DNA of 64,000 nt from Proteles cristata cristata (Eukaryota; Chordata; Mammalia; Carnivora; Hyaenidae). This document shows positions 10,624 to 24,119 of this stretch, in pieces. The DNA lies in NCBI GenBank assembly GCA_017311185.1, contig JAESUZ010001071.1, forward strand, positions 1-64,000. The letters are read 5' to 3'. The position numbers and the translations under genes were made by a program. How positions within the stretch are numbered: position 1 is the stretch's first letter; each line of letters begins with the position of its first letter. Under the pieces are notes generated by a model. The model had not been told where the DNA came from. It searched no databases and saw only the letters and a program-made list of their open reading frames with translations.

Positions 10624-11077
10624 GGGGTGCCTGGGTGGTTCAGCTGATTAAGCGTCTGACTTTTGCTCAGGTCATGATTTTATGGTCCGTGAATTCCAGC
10701 CCCGCATCAGGCTCTGCGCTGATAGCTCAGAGTCTGAAGCCTGCTTCGGATTCTTTTTCTCCCTTTCTCTCTGCCCCTTTCCCACTCATGCTCTGTCTCT
10801 ACCTTTCTTTCTTTCTTTTTTTTTTTTAAATTTTTTTAATGTTTTATTTATTTCTAGGAGAGAGAGAGAGAGCAGCGTGAGCAGGAGGGTCAGAGAGAGA
10901 GTCACAGGCTGAAACAGGCTCCAGGCTCTGAGCTGGCAGTCAGCACAGAGCCTGACGCGGGGCTCGAACCCACGAACTGCTAGATCATGACCTAAGCGAA
11001 AGTCGGATGCTTAACCGACTAAGCCACCCAGGCGCCCCTCTATCTTTCAAAAAATAAACATTAAAAAATAAATAAAG
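10624..11077 (+). mobile_element. SINEC SINE split by a second SINE
   Basis: The first part runs 10624-10807 (head, A/B boxes, CT-rich body) and the tail resumes at 11049-11077 (aaaaaataaacattaaaaa). GAAGACTTC at 10611-10619 and 11078-11086 flanks the whole composite, showing that the outer SINE landed first. Confidence 0.92.
10808..11038 (-). mobile_element. SINEC SINE, young subfamily, nested in the tail of another SINE
   Basis: An antisense copy with poly-T at its left and aggcgcccc at its right. It has the young marks (CTGGCAGTCAGC and GAGTCACAG on the plus strand). TCTACCTTTC (10798-10807) and TCTATCTTTC (11039-11048) are its target duplications, lying within the CT-rich end of the outer SINE. 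Confidence 0.94.
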
Positions 11078-11086
11078 GAAGACTTC

Positions 11087-11865
11087 CACTAAGATTATTG
11101 ATCAAGCATATTTTTTCTAGACTTTCTCATTTATTTATTCATTCCATTGATTATATTGATTTTTTATTATGCGATAGGTCATAGACTGCAATATGTGAGA
11201 AGTTATTTTTGCTATTTAAAGTGCTTAATTTCTTGGAGTTGAGAGAAATGTAAAAAATGTATATTTTTAAAGTCAAAATGATATGCAGAGAGTATGTGGT
11301 AAAAACAATAAACCCAGACTGTGGGGGAGATTTAGATTTCGGAGATTTAGATTTACATTTCATCTGGATGGATATGATCAGAGAATATCATCTGGTTGAA
11401 GATATACATAGACATAGGGATGATTTTTCGTAAAGGAATGGGATAAAAATCAAGTTGATGAAAATCTGGAAACAAGTTCAAAATAAAACCATAATATAAT
11501 AATAGTTATGACCATGTAAATTAAAAAATACATGGTATTCATATCTCATCTCATGCCTTATAAGGTACAAATGCACTGTGTCACATTTTCTTTTTCCCCC
11601 CTCTATGTGGACGTGATGCTTGATGCTCAGGTAGTCATCCTATCAGAGTGAAAGAAAATGCAAGAGAGTCTTAGAGCCCCCAAGCCTGACAGAGTGACAC
11701 TGCTGAACCAAGGTGAGTAGCAACCTCTTTACAGGTGAGCAAAATAAACCCTACTGATTTCAACTACTGTAAGTTATATTTGACTACGTTAGAGCAACTG
11801 CCTGCAAATTTCAATAGTGCTAACGCTGAGAAACTTTGACCAAAAGAGTTATACAAAACCAATGC
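11087..11865. other. No recognisable feature apart from a short tandem duplication
   Basis: AT-rich DNA. A 15-bp unit (ggagatttagatttc) is repeated in tandem near 11326-11354. No repeat family or gene is recognised. Confidence 0.55.
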
Positions 11866-11977
11866 TGTGATCTGTACGTTTGTGTTCCCCTCATAATTCA
11901 TGTGGTAAAATCTTAATCTCCAAACATGATGGCATTAGGAGATGAGATTTACGGAAAGATCCAAAGCCATTCTGAAT

Positions 11978-11991
11978 CGGATTAGTGTCTT
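11978..11991. repeat. Target-site duplication of the RPS6 retrocopy (left copy)
   Basis: CGGATTAGTGTCTT here is repeated exactly at 12837-12850. The 14-bp perfect duplication with adjacent poly-T is the hallmark of L1-mediated retrotransposition. Confidence 0.96.
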
Positions 11992-12002
11992 TTTTTTTTT
12001 TT

Positions 12003-12850
<848 letters not shown>

Positions 12851-13080
12851 ATAAAAGAGGCCCCACAGAGATCCCTTGTCTCTTCCACCACATGAGGACA
12901 CAGCAAACAGGTTCTATCTAGGAACCAGTCAGAAGACCCTTGCCCTGAGCCACATGGACTCTTCCCAGGTCTGCATCTTGAATATCCCAGCCTCGAGAAT
13001 TGCGAGTAGTAAGTCTCTATTTTCATATAAGTTGTGTAGTCTGTAGTATTTTGTTACAACAGCCCGAATAGACTAAGACA

Positions 13081-14059
13081 ACCAGTTAAAAAAACATCTC
13101 TAATTGACTATCATACTACTACTTCATTTTACCCGCAGAGAATGAAAAGTATGTTTTCCTGTTACACTGTACTTACCACGCCATGATCCAATCAGTCCTT
13201 CCTAGTACACTTGTTCATAGCTGTACTATTTCTAGCACCTGCTGCCTGGACCACTTGCGTGTTATAAAGTTTGTAATTCTGTGTTTGTGTTGGCTCCCTT
13301 CATGACAGAAGGGCCAGCAAGCTGCCCCAGGCTGTGAGCATCTGCACAGTGTCCAATTTGCCCTGAGCTGTCCTCAGAAGAAACCTACTGAATGAATGAG
13401 GCCTTGATTCTGAATTCTTAGGAACTGAAAAATGTACTTATTCGGAATGCGCTTTAAATCATAAAAAAACATTTCTTAGATTTTGGTAAGAGAAATAATC
13501 GTCCTCTGTTGCATAGGTCGTGGAGTGATGAGTGAATTTTGTTTCTTCTGAACTTATAAAAAAACTAAACTTTTCCCTTTATAGTAATGGTTGAGTCAAA
13601 ATACTCAAGAATTTTTCCTAATTCTTCTATTTTTGAAAGTAAATAAGTTGAATAAAAGAATTAGTTTGGGTCAGACTTGATGCTGTTGTAATGTGGCATA
13701 ATAACTCTAAAAAATTAATGTTTTTTGCATTTTTCACCAATTTATAAAAATCACTTTTTAGTTTGCATATTTCAGAAATATTGTGCACTATCTCTAATCA
13801 TCTATACACTGGTACCTTCTCAGAATATTTTTACAAAACTAAGCATTTTTACAAAACTAAACTGAAGGTAGGAATTGTATGTATCAATTAGGCTGCAAAT
13901 TAGTTGAAACATGAAGATTAATATTGTAGCATTTTATAATAAAAGTGTAAATATATTGTATAAATGTAACTATAAATTTAGTGATTGTTTTTCCTGAGTG
14001 TAATATAACACTATAAGCAATAAGCAATAATAATATGTATTATAATAATAAAAATGACT
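13081..14059. other. No recognisable feature apart from a short tandem duplication
   Basis: AT-rich DNA. ATTTTTACAAAACTAA occurs twice with an 18-19 bp period near 13826-13860. No gene or repeat family is recognised. Confidence 0.55.
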
Positions 14060-14240
14060 AGGTTTTTGGAGCATTTGGTGGCAGGCACTTTCTAAACATT
14101 CTGCATGTGTTATATTATTTAATCCTTACAACACCCTAATGATCAATATCATGATTATGTACAATTTTCTAATGAGTACATATAGATGCAACTTACCTAA
14201 GATAATACAAGTAGTTAGTGACCACATCAATATGCATACT
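14060..14240 (+). mobile_element. MIR relic
   Basis: The segment from 'ggcaggcactttctaaacat' through 'ttatttaatccttacaacac' to 'acaagtagttagtgac' follows the order of the MIR core and 3' part. It is heavily diverged, as expected of this ancient SINE. Confidence 0.65.
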
Positions 14241-17200
14241 CTTTTTTTACAACTGAAATATTGTATGAAACCTAATAGATGAAACAAGATAAAGCAGATA
14301 TAACCTGCTGGTAATAAGATGGAAAGATGCATGTGACTTCTGGCTCACTTCTTTAAGCCAAAACCACCTGATTTGGGGTGCCAGTTTTCCTGAAAAAAAA
14401 AAAAAGTGTCATTATGGTGTTTCTATATATACACCAATAGACAATTGTTACAGTTTATTTATGTATTAACAAGTATATAATAAATACAGTCACTTTTGCA
14501 TTTCCTCATTTTAGTAGTTTGAATGTCGCCTTTTTAACTCTGAAAGAAAATGTCAAAATGCTAAAAATTTTGAATTTGCCATGTTGGCATTTAAATTTTC
14601 ACTATTCAGTGGCTAGGTGAGGCTATGACAATACTTCACCTTCCTGAGAGTGCTGATATGTAATATGTGGAACTGACCCCTTCCTCAATCATTTGCCTTA
14701 TTTGTAGGCCAAATTCATTGCCAGGGATATATTAGCAGATCAATAAATGTCAGCTAGTTTTTACTGTGCTTTCAGTAAGTTCACAAAAATTAGTAAGTAT
14801 TAATGTTAAGTTTCAAGATGTCATCCATGCTACCAATACTATCTTCTAGTTATTTAAAATTTTTACTACATAATAGCTCCCACTCATCAGATGATGTGTT
14901 TAATTATATGACCCATCGTTTAACCCAGCACATTTGTCAGAAATATCAGTGCATTTATAAAGTATTTACCAAATCCATAGCTCATCTGCCACTAACTCTA
15001 TCGATTTTGAAAGAGAAAATGTAATCTTCTTGGGATGTTTACATTATTGATATTTGCTGATATAGTTCTAAGTTTGCTAAATAAGATTTTTTTTTCAAAA
15101 GATATTTAGATCTTGCAAGCTGCATTCCATATGATGCAGTTTTCCAAATATTTTGGGTGATAAAATTGAATAAAAACAAAATATTTAATAATCTTAAGAA
15201 TTAATTATTTTGAGATAGGAATATATTGAATTAAATAATCTTACAAAGTTGATTGTACCTTATTTACTCTAAAATGTAGACTATGGGGTAATTATGTTAG
15301 ATAAATATGCCAGCTTATCTAGCTTAAGTATATGACTAATGAGGTGAACTTATAGATTTAATTGCATTAAAGATCAATCAGTTTTGCTTTGCTCCATGGA
15401 AACAGATTGCATTCCAACCACTAGTTAGCCTCATCACCAACGAATGAAAATAATCATACAGAACTGTAAGACACAGAAACATTTAGTCGAAGTTCATTAT
15501 CACAATTAGATACAGTCTTCTGAATTGTAAGCCAATAATATCATCAAAATAATACACAAAACATACATTTCTCAAGTAACTAAAACTAAAAATGTTTCAG
15601 GTATTATTTTACTTTTACTAGAGGGCCCATAAAAGATTTACTTTTGAATGTGATTCATGAATAGACATAGAACTCCTTATTACACATGTTGTAAAATATA
15701 AACAACTCTGCCTAGCATTCAAAGACACTCTGAACCAATGTTGTACATTTCAAAGTCTTCTCTCTCATTATTCTCATTGTGTTTCATTCATGACCACTCC
15801 TGAACATGTCATACTGTTTGTGCCTTTATTCTTTGTGTGATCCTCTTGTCTTGTCACTCTCATTACCTATCATAGCTCATAGCTTTTTTTTTGAATGCAT
15901 AGTCAAAAAAACCTGCTATCAGTAAAGAATATATAAATGAAAAATCACTATCATTTAAAAATACGGTTATGTAAATTAATGTAACTTGCTCCTCAGAATA
16001 ACCCAATGCATTAAGTAGCATAATTCGAGTAAACCAATTTTAAGGATGAAGAAATTTAAATGCAATGACACTAATTGATTTTGTCACAGTGAAAATTAGT
16101 AATAGGATGCCCAAGGTCACTATGATTCTATTTCTGTGCTTTCAAAATGTCACACTTGACGGCTAAATGGTCTTTACAACAGCTGAGGCTTCTTAAGTCT
16201 TTTACATGGTATAAGAACCTTGCATCTTGTCTGTCAAGTTATGGATGACCTATGTGTGATTTCCCTTGGAAACAGAGGTAAAGAGGATCCTCTTGAGGAC
16301 CTTTTATTAGATTCTCCTAAAAGGGACAGAACATCCACCCAAGACTCTTGACTGATCGCTAGCTAGTTTTCTCTTTCAAAAATTCCCTTGCTTGCCAAGT
16401 TGTGTTCTATCACCCCCTACACCAACTCTTCTCATACAGTTGAATCTTTTCAAGTTCAGTAAGATTTTATCCTGCTGGAGACATTTCACTGGATTCTGAA
16501 CCTTCTCTTCAATCAAACTGTTCATGTTACAGCTGACAGCATATCATACTTAGAGGGTTTTTTCACTGATCCTTTTCTGTGAACCCTTTATTATATGTTT
16601 CAATAGAGCCTTAGAGAATATAAGTTAGATAAATCTAGCAAATAGAAGTTCTCCACAAGGGGACAAAAATATGGAGAAGAGAAATATAAAAATTAAAGTT
16701 ATATCAAAATTCAAGGATGTGAGAACCTGAGGTTCACAAACATCAATTCTGGGAAAAACAACCTACTACAGTTGTAGGGAAATAATTTTTTTTTTTCTGG
16801 ATAGAGGACATGTGTGTGTGAGAGAGAAAAGAGAGTTAACACCTGAATTACCATATTACAAAACACATAGGCATAATGTATTCTTGGGAAATAAACATTG
16901 AGAGAAAAATAAGGAAAATTTTTGTGAGTAGGGTATTCAATTACTCTCACATTAAAAACAATTACTTCCATTAGTAGTCACAGTGCTTTTCCCTGAAAAA
17001 AATCAAAGGTGCTAAGTTTCCAAGTGGGGAGTGGAGAGTAAGCACAAATATTACCATTTCCATCAGAAATGGAAGGAAATGTTGAAGACAGATAAAAGAA
17101 AAAAATAGTTCAAGTTTAAAATCAATTGTACTGTATCACAAGTGTGCTTTCATATAAAAGTTATATATCAATTCTAATAAATGTAAACGAGTCTTTTTAT

Positions 17201-17450
17201 TTAATTGTAAATCATTTGAAAAGTCATCATCAGGCTTTGATCAATCTGTAGGTATCTCCCAGATTACAAACAGATGCTCCACAGGATAAATTAAAACATA
17301 AATAAAACATAAATTAAAACAGTTTGGAAAATGCCAGGGTGCAGGGTGGGAGGAAAACCGAACACAGGTCTATCCCAGCATCATGGTAATGAAGAAGATC
17401 TTCATTCATAGAAATTGTCCAGAAAGATAGATCTTTGCACATTTGTGTTT
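14241..17450. other. Unrecognised AT-rich stretch
   Basis: About 3.2 kb without a gene. A weak MIR-like piece may lie near 15990-16100. There is a poly-T run at about 16789-16798. No splice-bounded exon with a recognisable protein is visible. Confidence 0.5.
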
Positions 17451-17468
17451 AAGAAGCATCTCACACTT

Positions 17469-17704
17469 GGGGTGCCTGGGTAGCTCAGCTGATTCAGTGG
17501 CAGGCTTCGGGTCAAGTCATGATATCACAGCTCAAAGGCTGTGAGTTTGGAGCCCCACATTGGACTCTCTGCTGGCAGCTCAGAGCTTGGAGCCTGCTTC
17601 TGCTTCTGTCTCCCTCTCTTTCTGCCCCTCCCCTGCTCTCCTACTGACTCTCTCTCTCAAAAATAAATAAACATTAAAAAAGTTTTTTAAATAAAAAAAA
17701 CATT
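17469..17704 (+). mobile_element. SINEC SINE (first of an adjacent pair)
   Basis: Head at 17469, B-box-like gtgagtttggagcccc, CT-rich body and tail AAATAAATAAACATT. The duplication AAGAAG(C/T)ATCTCACA flanks the whole pair (17451-17465 and 17945-17959), so this copy probably inserted first. Confidence 0.92.
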
Positions 17705-17706
17705 TA

Positions 17707-17944
17707 GGGACACCTGGGTGGCTCAGTCCGACTGAAGCGTCCGTCTTCAGCTCAGGTCATGATCTCACGGTTTGTGAGTTTGAGCTTCATGTCTGTGCTG
17801 ACAGCTCGGAGATTGGAGCCTGTTTCTGATTCTGTGTCTCCCTCTCTCTCTCCCTCCAACTCCCTCTCTCTGTCCCTCTCTCTAATCTCTCTCTCTCAAA
17901 AATAAACACTAAAACATTAAAAACAAAATAAAATAAATTAAAAA
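17707..17944 (+). mobile_element. SINEC SINE (second of the pair, in the tail of the first)
   Basis: Begins gggacacctgggtggctcag directly after the A-rich tail of the preceding SINE, in the same orientation. It has an old-type body (TCTGTGTCTCC) and ends in an A-rich tail abutting the outer duplication. No separate duplication of its own is clear. Confidence 0.9.
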
Positions 17945-18039
17945 AAGAAGTATCTCACATTTATCCAAAACGTACCTTTTAGTCCCAGCCCTAACCAGAA
18001 TCTATTCTTTCAGAAGACTTCTTCATTCTAGCAATTGAG

Positions 18040-18545
18040 CCAAATAAACATCTAGTTGACCAAGGCCAAGTCCAATTGTCATATATTCCTCCATGTTTCC
18101 TCACCTCAAGTCTGTCATAAGTTCTATTGTTTATGATTTAAAAATATTTTTGAAATGTCACCTCTTTTCTAGTAATTCCCTGGAGCTAATCTAGTGCAAA
18201 TAACTAACATTTTGCTTTTCCTGCTGCAATAGCTATTAAATATTCTAAAAGGTTTAAAAATTCTAAAATGTAATCCCACAGAAGCCGGGGTTAGATTTTT
18301 AAATCCTAAATCATTTCACTCTCTATCTCACTTTTATAAACCCTCTAATATTTCCTCCTTTTAAAGTCCACTTCCTTACCAATAGGATCCTACTCAATGC
18401 TTCACAGTAATTTTTCTGATTTATCTTCTATCGCATACCTTCTGTTTCATTATTACCCTCCATACCCACATATAAGAGATTCTTATTATTTCAATGCATC
18501 ATTCCTTTCCCATTTGTAGACTTCACATATACTCATTTTTTTTTC
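18040..18545 (+). mobile_element. L2 (LINE-2) relic
   Basis: The order 'gctgcaatagctatta', 'tcacttttataaaccctcta', 'aaagtccacttccttacc' and 'catcattcctttcccattt' follows the L2 3' region. It is strongly diverged. Confidence 0.55.
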
Positions 18546-19774
18546 AACCATGTGTAGTTCTCTTATCCTAAATCTTCAAAATGCAGGCTCAATCATACAA
18601 GGCTTTGTTACATTATGCTAGGTGGGCTTATTTTGGAAATTATATGAATGGAAAGAAAATTGTGTTTGATTGGGCAGCCAAAATCTGTGCTGTAGGCATT
18701 TATAAAATTGTTTCTGTAATTAAACATTGGGTAGTCAATTATGCAAATAGAAATATGCTCCTGTGGTTAAGGAATTTTAAATTAGAGGGATATTAAAGTC
18801 AGTTAAGTGATAGTCTATGTCATAAACTTCTCATGAGCATACAAAACCAACATTCATATATATATACACACACACACATATATATATCATAATGTTATGT
18901 ACACATATATATTAGACACCACTGGAGTGGTGTTAAACTCCAGCATGGTTTATATGTTTCTAGAAGGCACCAGAGAGTTTAGTAGCACTTATTTGTTTGA
19001 CATCCTAAGCATGGTAAAATTACTTAATCAAATTTTCTCAGAAAGTAAGCAGTGTCTTCCCACATCAATCTCTGTGCTGAAGGGTACATATTTATTCTTT
19101 ATCATGGCCTATGAAATTAACTTTACCTTGAGATGACACTAAACAGTTTCGTCTATATGGGTCTAAATGTGCCTGATAACTTTTGTTTATTTGACTTCTA
19201 CCATAAGACAACTCCTACATGCCCTTGTAATTTAAACCTTGACAACAAGTGCAGAATTACTTTAAATATAATTCACTGCATAGAATGGATAAATAAAACA
19301 GTAATTTACATGATTATGTAAAACATAACATAGTTGATTTGCAAAATAACTCTGTTGATGAACCTCTTAGTTCATGTTAGATAATACTAAACAACATTAT
19401 TTTCCTTGGTGAACTCATCACAATAGATTGAATTTATAAACCATCTAGTGATACCTATTAAGAGATCAGAAAATTTGAGTTTTCAATCCTGATCATATTC
19501 AAGCATAAAAGTATGTTTACTTCCTAACTGGTGAAACGTGTGATTCCATGAGTTCAGAAAAGAACTAGAATTAAATGCTGATTCTTTAAATGGAAAGTAG
19601 CATTTCCTCATTTGTGGAAACCAAAAGACAAAAACAATGTTACATTGAAGTTAGCTCTCTGAAAATGGATTCAAAAATTTTGAAATATTTATTACCAGTC
19701 TTATTTTTATTTTAAATATCTCTTTGTGTATCTTATATAATATTTAACATTAAGAATTTTTAGACAGGCTAAGG
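18546..19774. other. No recognisable gene; one AT/CA simple repeat
   Basis: Contains a (TA)n(CA)n(TA)n microsatellite at about 18857-18888. The rest is AT-rich; short open frames here show no recognisable domain. Confidence 0.55.
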
Positions 19775-19970
19775 GCATAGACTTTGTAGGAACACCATAT
19801 GGCTTAAAGCCATGGCTCTGCCACATGACCTTACAAATCTCTGGATTTCAATTTCTCAACTGTGATATGTAGAAAACAATAATACAAATGTTATTGGGTT
19901 TGCATTAAGTAATATATGCAGGAGTTTAGAGCAATATCAAGTCTAAAAATAATGTTAGCTGTTATTGTTT
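19775..19970 (+). mobile_element. MIR
   Basis: Good match to the MIR order: aagggcatagactttgtagg, ggctctgccacatgacctta, ctctggatttcaatttctc, ttgcattaagtaatatatgc, then 'aatgttagctgttatt'. Ancient tRNA-derived SINE. Confidence 0.83.
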
Positions 19971-20421
19971 ACTACCCTTGCCCTAGCTAATATAATCTTT
20001 CTGGCACTAAGATTTTGGTAGGATTTTTCACTTTATTTTAGAGACGAGCTAACCAAGTCATAAACAGTTTAGCTAACTTGTCCATGTTCATCTGACTAGT
20101 AATTTTTAGAGCAATTATTCAAATACAAGAATTTTAATTGTAGAATGTCATCTTCCAATGTAGTGTGACAGTGAATAGTCTACTAATAGAGTGCAGTGGT
20201 CCAAACAAATAATAGAACAAAATTTCAAATAGGTCAAAAAAGGTTAATAGCGAAGGTGACACTTAAGTTTGAGTTCAAAGGACAGTAAGGGATTTCCCTG
20301 GAAGACCAGGTATGAACAGTTTCCCAGAAAAAAGAACTTATAGTCTTAAGAAGGTACTGATCATTTATTGAGGTAACACTAAATAATTCATTAGGACAGT
20401 AACATAGAAAAGTCACTGAAA

Positions 20422-20630
20422 GGGTGTCTGGGTGGTTCAGTCAGTTAGGCGTCCACCATCGTTTCAGGTCATGATCTCACTGTTCCTGAGTTCAAGCCCT
20501 ATCTCGGGCTCTGTGCTGATAGCTCAGAGCCGGAAGCCTGCTTCAGATTCTCTGTCTTTCTTTTTCTCTGCCTCTGCCATGCTCATATTCTGTCTGTCTC
20601 TCTCTTAAAAATAAACAAGCATTAAAAAAA
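20422..20630 (+). mobile_element. SINEC SINE, old type
   Basis: Head gtgtctgggtggttcagtca, body CTGATAGCTCAGAGCC, tail aaaaataaacaagcattaaa. It lacks the TGCC-containing young mark. Confidence 0.93.
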
Positions 20631-21192
20631 TGTAAGTGGAGTCCACAGACTGAGGATATTGGACTGGATAGAGGTTAGGTTAGAGAAAGCCTTATAAGCC
20701 GTATATATTTAAATGTAAGGACCCCCTCCCCCCACCACATACACACACACTGGAATTAACACTTAATTATAAACTGTGGCTGGTAGATCTGTTATTTCAA
20801 ATTTCTTAGATATCATAGCTCATGTAGAATGGAAGTTCTGAAAGTTAGACCATACTCCTTTCTAGATCTTTCATAGAACTTAGCACTGTGTCAAACAGTG
20901 GGATAATATAATTATTTTTATTGATTTGTAATTGTTTACTTTGTCAATAAACCACACAACAGGCCCAAATATAATCATTTATGCTAAACCCTAGTCCCCA
21001 AATTGAGACTTAAATATAGTTTGGGCTGTCCCAGAAATGGAAAATTAAATCAGTCTATCAGGAATCATCTCATCAGTACTACTTAGGTAATCTGCCTGAT
21101 ACAGCCTTGCCATCCCCTAGATGAAAGTAATCTAGCAATAACCAACCGATTTTTTGTCTAGCATAACTTCCTTGTTCCTGCTCTCTTCTGCC

Positions 21193-21326
21193 TATAAACA
21201 CCTTTCATTTCATACAACTCTTTGGAGCTTCTTTCTCTCTACTAGATTGGATGCTGCTCACTTTGAATCAATTCTTGCTCAAATAAACTTTAAAAAGTTT
21301 AATATTTCTCAATTTATCCTTTAAAA
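21193..21326 (+). mobile_element. ERV LTR 3' part (left copy of a pair)
   Basis: The segment from ataaacacctttcatttcat to tttatcctttaaaa is homologous to 24831-24962. It contains 'ctagattggatgctgc' and an AATAAA signal (gctcaaataaacttt). Upstream sequence to about 20960 may be the rest of this LTR, but I cannot prove it. Confidence 0.75.
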
Positions 21327-21330
21327 GTTC

Positions 21331-21350
21331 TGATGTCAGAAAAGGAGATC
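21331..21350 (+). other. tRNA-Leu-type primer-binding-site-like sequence
   Basis: TGATGTCAGAAAAGGAGATC lies 4 nt after the LTR end and resembles the TGGTGTCAGAA-type site of ERVL-class elements. The match is imperfect, as expected for an old element. Confidence 0.5.
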
Positions 21351-23053
21351 AAAGGAGACCATAGGAGACCCTATTGACCACCAGGAACAACAAGGAACCA
21401 GTCCCTTGACCTCACTGATTTCTTGCTGCCACTGGAGGTTTAGGTAAGTCCCTCTCAGATCTCTCAATAATTTTTGCTTTATGAGTTTTCAGGCTTTATT
21501 TGAGCATCCCTTTTTCTAGACTGGGTTTGGATCCACTGGAGTTGGACTAGGTCCTACTTAAAAACCACACTTTGTCTAGATCAGACTGGACAGTCTAATG
21601 CAAGGCATCAGGTGAATAAAACGTTGTTTTGTTCCTAAACAAGCAAGTTGACCTTATTAGAGTTAATCTTGAGTAACAGTGGCCACAGTGGAGAATTGAC
21701 TAAATCAATTTATTTGTTTATGTGATGCCCTAGAGAAAAAGGGATCTCAGTCAAGCCTTCACTGTAAAGGGTAGAAGGAAAATTCTTTTTCCTACTCTAT
21801 AATTTCTGGTAACAAAAATGAGCCCAGTAGCTCACCCCACTCAGTCCAGAGCCTGCTGATGGAATTCTAGGAAAAGTGACAGAAGCTGGCAATATGTGAG
21901 AATTCTTATCAAAGTCAGTGCTCCTAGATCTCTATCTGTTGTGCCTGATTGAGAGATGAAGGTAAAGTATTACACTGTCCCTTCCTTTCCAAATTCAGAT
22001 TGGCAGAAAAAAACATTCATAAGAATTAGATCTTTGAATTATTTCATGATTTTGTGTTTGGGGACACGAAGGTTGTTGATCCTTTCTCTCTCAAGGACAG
22101 CCATGGCCTTCTTGTTTGCCTCATTTTGTGTTCTGAAAACTTGGCTTGGCAACTATGAGGTTGGAAGCTCCCAAAATATGGCCAGACAAAAATGTGGGTT
22201 TCATAAAATTTGCATCTAGATATGACTGGACAGAAATCTGGGCTGCACTCCATTTGAGGGTAGGGTCCTACTGACTGTTCTCACAAGTTAATTGCCTAAA
22301 TCTTTATTTCTTTTTATTAACTTTGGGAATGGCTCTGGATCTTGGGAGAGTAGTATCTTTTTGCACTCTCTTTAGAGATGCCTCTTACATCCATAGAGTT
22401 GATCAAAACTGCCAAGAATATTTTACTGTTTGTCTCAGTTGAAACCAGAGAAGATATTTAAAAAATAAAAAGAATTAAGTAGCTGTATGGTCAGAAGTGG
22501 GCCAAATTGGAAGCTGATATTCAGAATCTTATAGGAAGTTATTATAAGGCCTTCTGCCTAAGCTAAAATGACACTATGTCCCCAAAGAGAAAGAAAAATA
22601 TTCTAAATACTTTATGGAGGATTTACTAAAGCATTCCAGAGACACACGGCTCTAGCTTTAGAACATAGAAATCTTTTGATTTCCATCTTAGTTGAAGATC
22701 TTCCTGATATAAAGAAGTAAATTGAAGATAATGTAGTTAGATGCGTGAGTTAGCCTCCAAAGATTTGTAATCCAAATCTTTGAGGAATTAAAAACAACTG
22801 TACTTGTCTTACAAGATTAGTTTTTATAAAAACAGAAATGCAACTCCAGAAACAATTCAAAGTCTACCTATCCTTTTTTACCAATCCCCAAACCTCCCCT
22901 GAACATGTCAAAAGGCTTTCAGATATTGTAAAAGATCTGGACTTAGGGAACAAAAGTAACTCTTGGTGAAATTTGCTTTCTTGCTCTGTGCCTTTTGAGA
23001 GGTCAGTATTCTACCTGGCCTTCTATCTTATCAGAGGGTCCAGGGGTGGGGGT

Positions 23054-23234
23054 AGGGGATCTGGATGGCTCAGTAAGTTAAACATCCGACTCTTGTTTTC
23101 AGCCCAGATCATGATTTCATGGTTTGTTCTGTCAGCATGGAACCTGCTTGGGATTCTCTCTCTTCTGTCTCTCTCTCTCTCTCTCTCTGTCCCCTCTTCA
23201 CTTTCTTTTTTCCTTCCTCAAAAATAAATAAACA
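23054..23234 (+). mobile_element. SINEC SINE, old, shortened
   Basis: Head ggggatctggatggctcagt; the part between the A box and the body is shortened (atcatgatttcatggtttgt, then tctgtcagcatgg). It contains a (TC)n run and ends in AAAATAAATAAAC. Confidence 0.87.
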
Positions 23235-23325
23235 GAAGAAGAAGGAGGAGGAGGAGGAAGAGGAGGAGAAGGAGGAGGAGGAGGAAGGAGAAGAAGAAAG
23301 GAGAGGGGGGAAAAGGAAAGGTTAA
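23235..23325 (+). repeat. Polypurine (GAA/GGA)n tract
   Basis: About 90 bp of almost pure A/G directly follows the SINE's A-rich tail, consistent with expansion from that tail. Confidence 0.95.
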
Positions 23326-23957
23326 TTAATTTGAAAGCTAGTCCCATGAAAAACCTTAAAAGTCTCTTTCACAATTATTAGTAAAAAGTTATCTGAGCAG
23401 GTAATCTTAAGTCATTCCATCTTACTCCATCTGCTGGAAATAATAGTTTCGATCTAACTGTCCTTTTGTAAATTAGTGACCTTTCCATCTTCATATCTGT
23501 CTCATTACTGAAAGTTTTAAACAAAAGCTATAAGATCTCCTTTATGTCCATCTATATGTTTATATCTATGTAGGTATGTCAGAGATGTGTGATTTTTTTT
23601 TCTACCTCTGGATGGCATTTCCAAAATTAATTAGTAAAGAGCTCTATTTAATTGGCTTAATTAAACAAGTATATATAAATCAAGCGTACTCCCAGAAATA
23701 TAGAAACAAACCCAGTGGTTTTCATTTTGCATGAATTAAGAGAATCTTTGGTAAATAAAAGCTAGCTAAAGTTTATTGGTTCAATTAAATCAGGCATGTC
23801 TTTAGGGTTATCAGCATTAAACATATTACTTTTATTCTACCTTAGGTTTGCTAAAAGACAAATAAGCTCACATTATATCTGTTACAGAATTTTTCAGCAA
23901 GAAAGATAACTAATGATGATGTTTAGCTGTTTGATGTCTTGTAAAATTGTGATAATT

Positions 23958-24119
23958 ATTTTTTTAATGTTTTACTTATTTTCGAGAGAGAGATAGAGAC
24001 AGCATGAGCAGGGGAGTGTCAGAGAGAGAGGGAGACACAGAATCTGAAGACAGCCCCTAGGCTCTGAGCTAGCTGTCAGCACTCGGACGCTTAACCGACT
24101 GAGTCACCCAGGCGCCCTG
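23958..24119 (-). mobile_element. SINEC SINE lacking its B-box region
   Basis: Antisense copy between AAATTGTGATAATT at 23944-23957 and 24120-24133. The plus strand jumps from gctgtcagcac directly to tcggacgcttaaccgac, removing roughly 55-60 bp that normally hold the B box, so it could not support pol III transcription. Confidence 0.92.
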
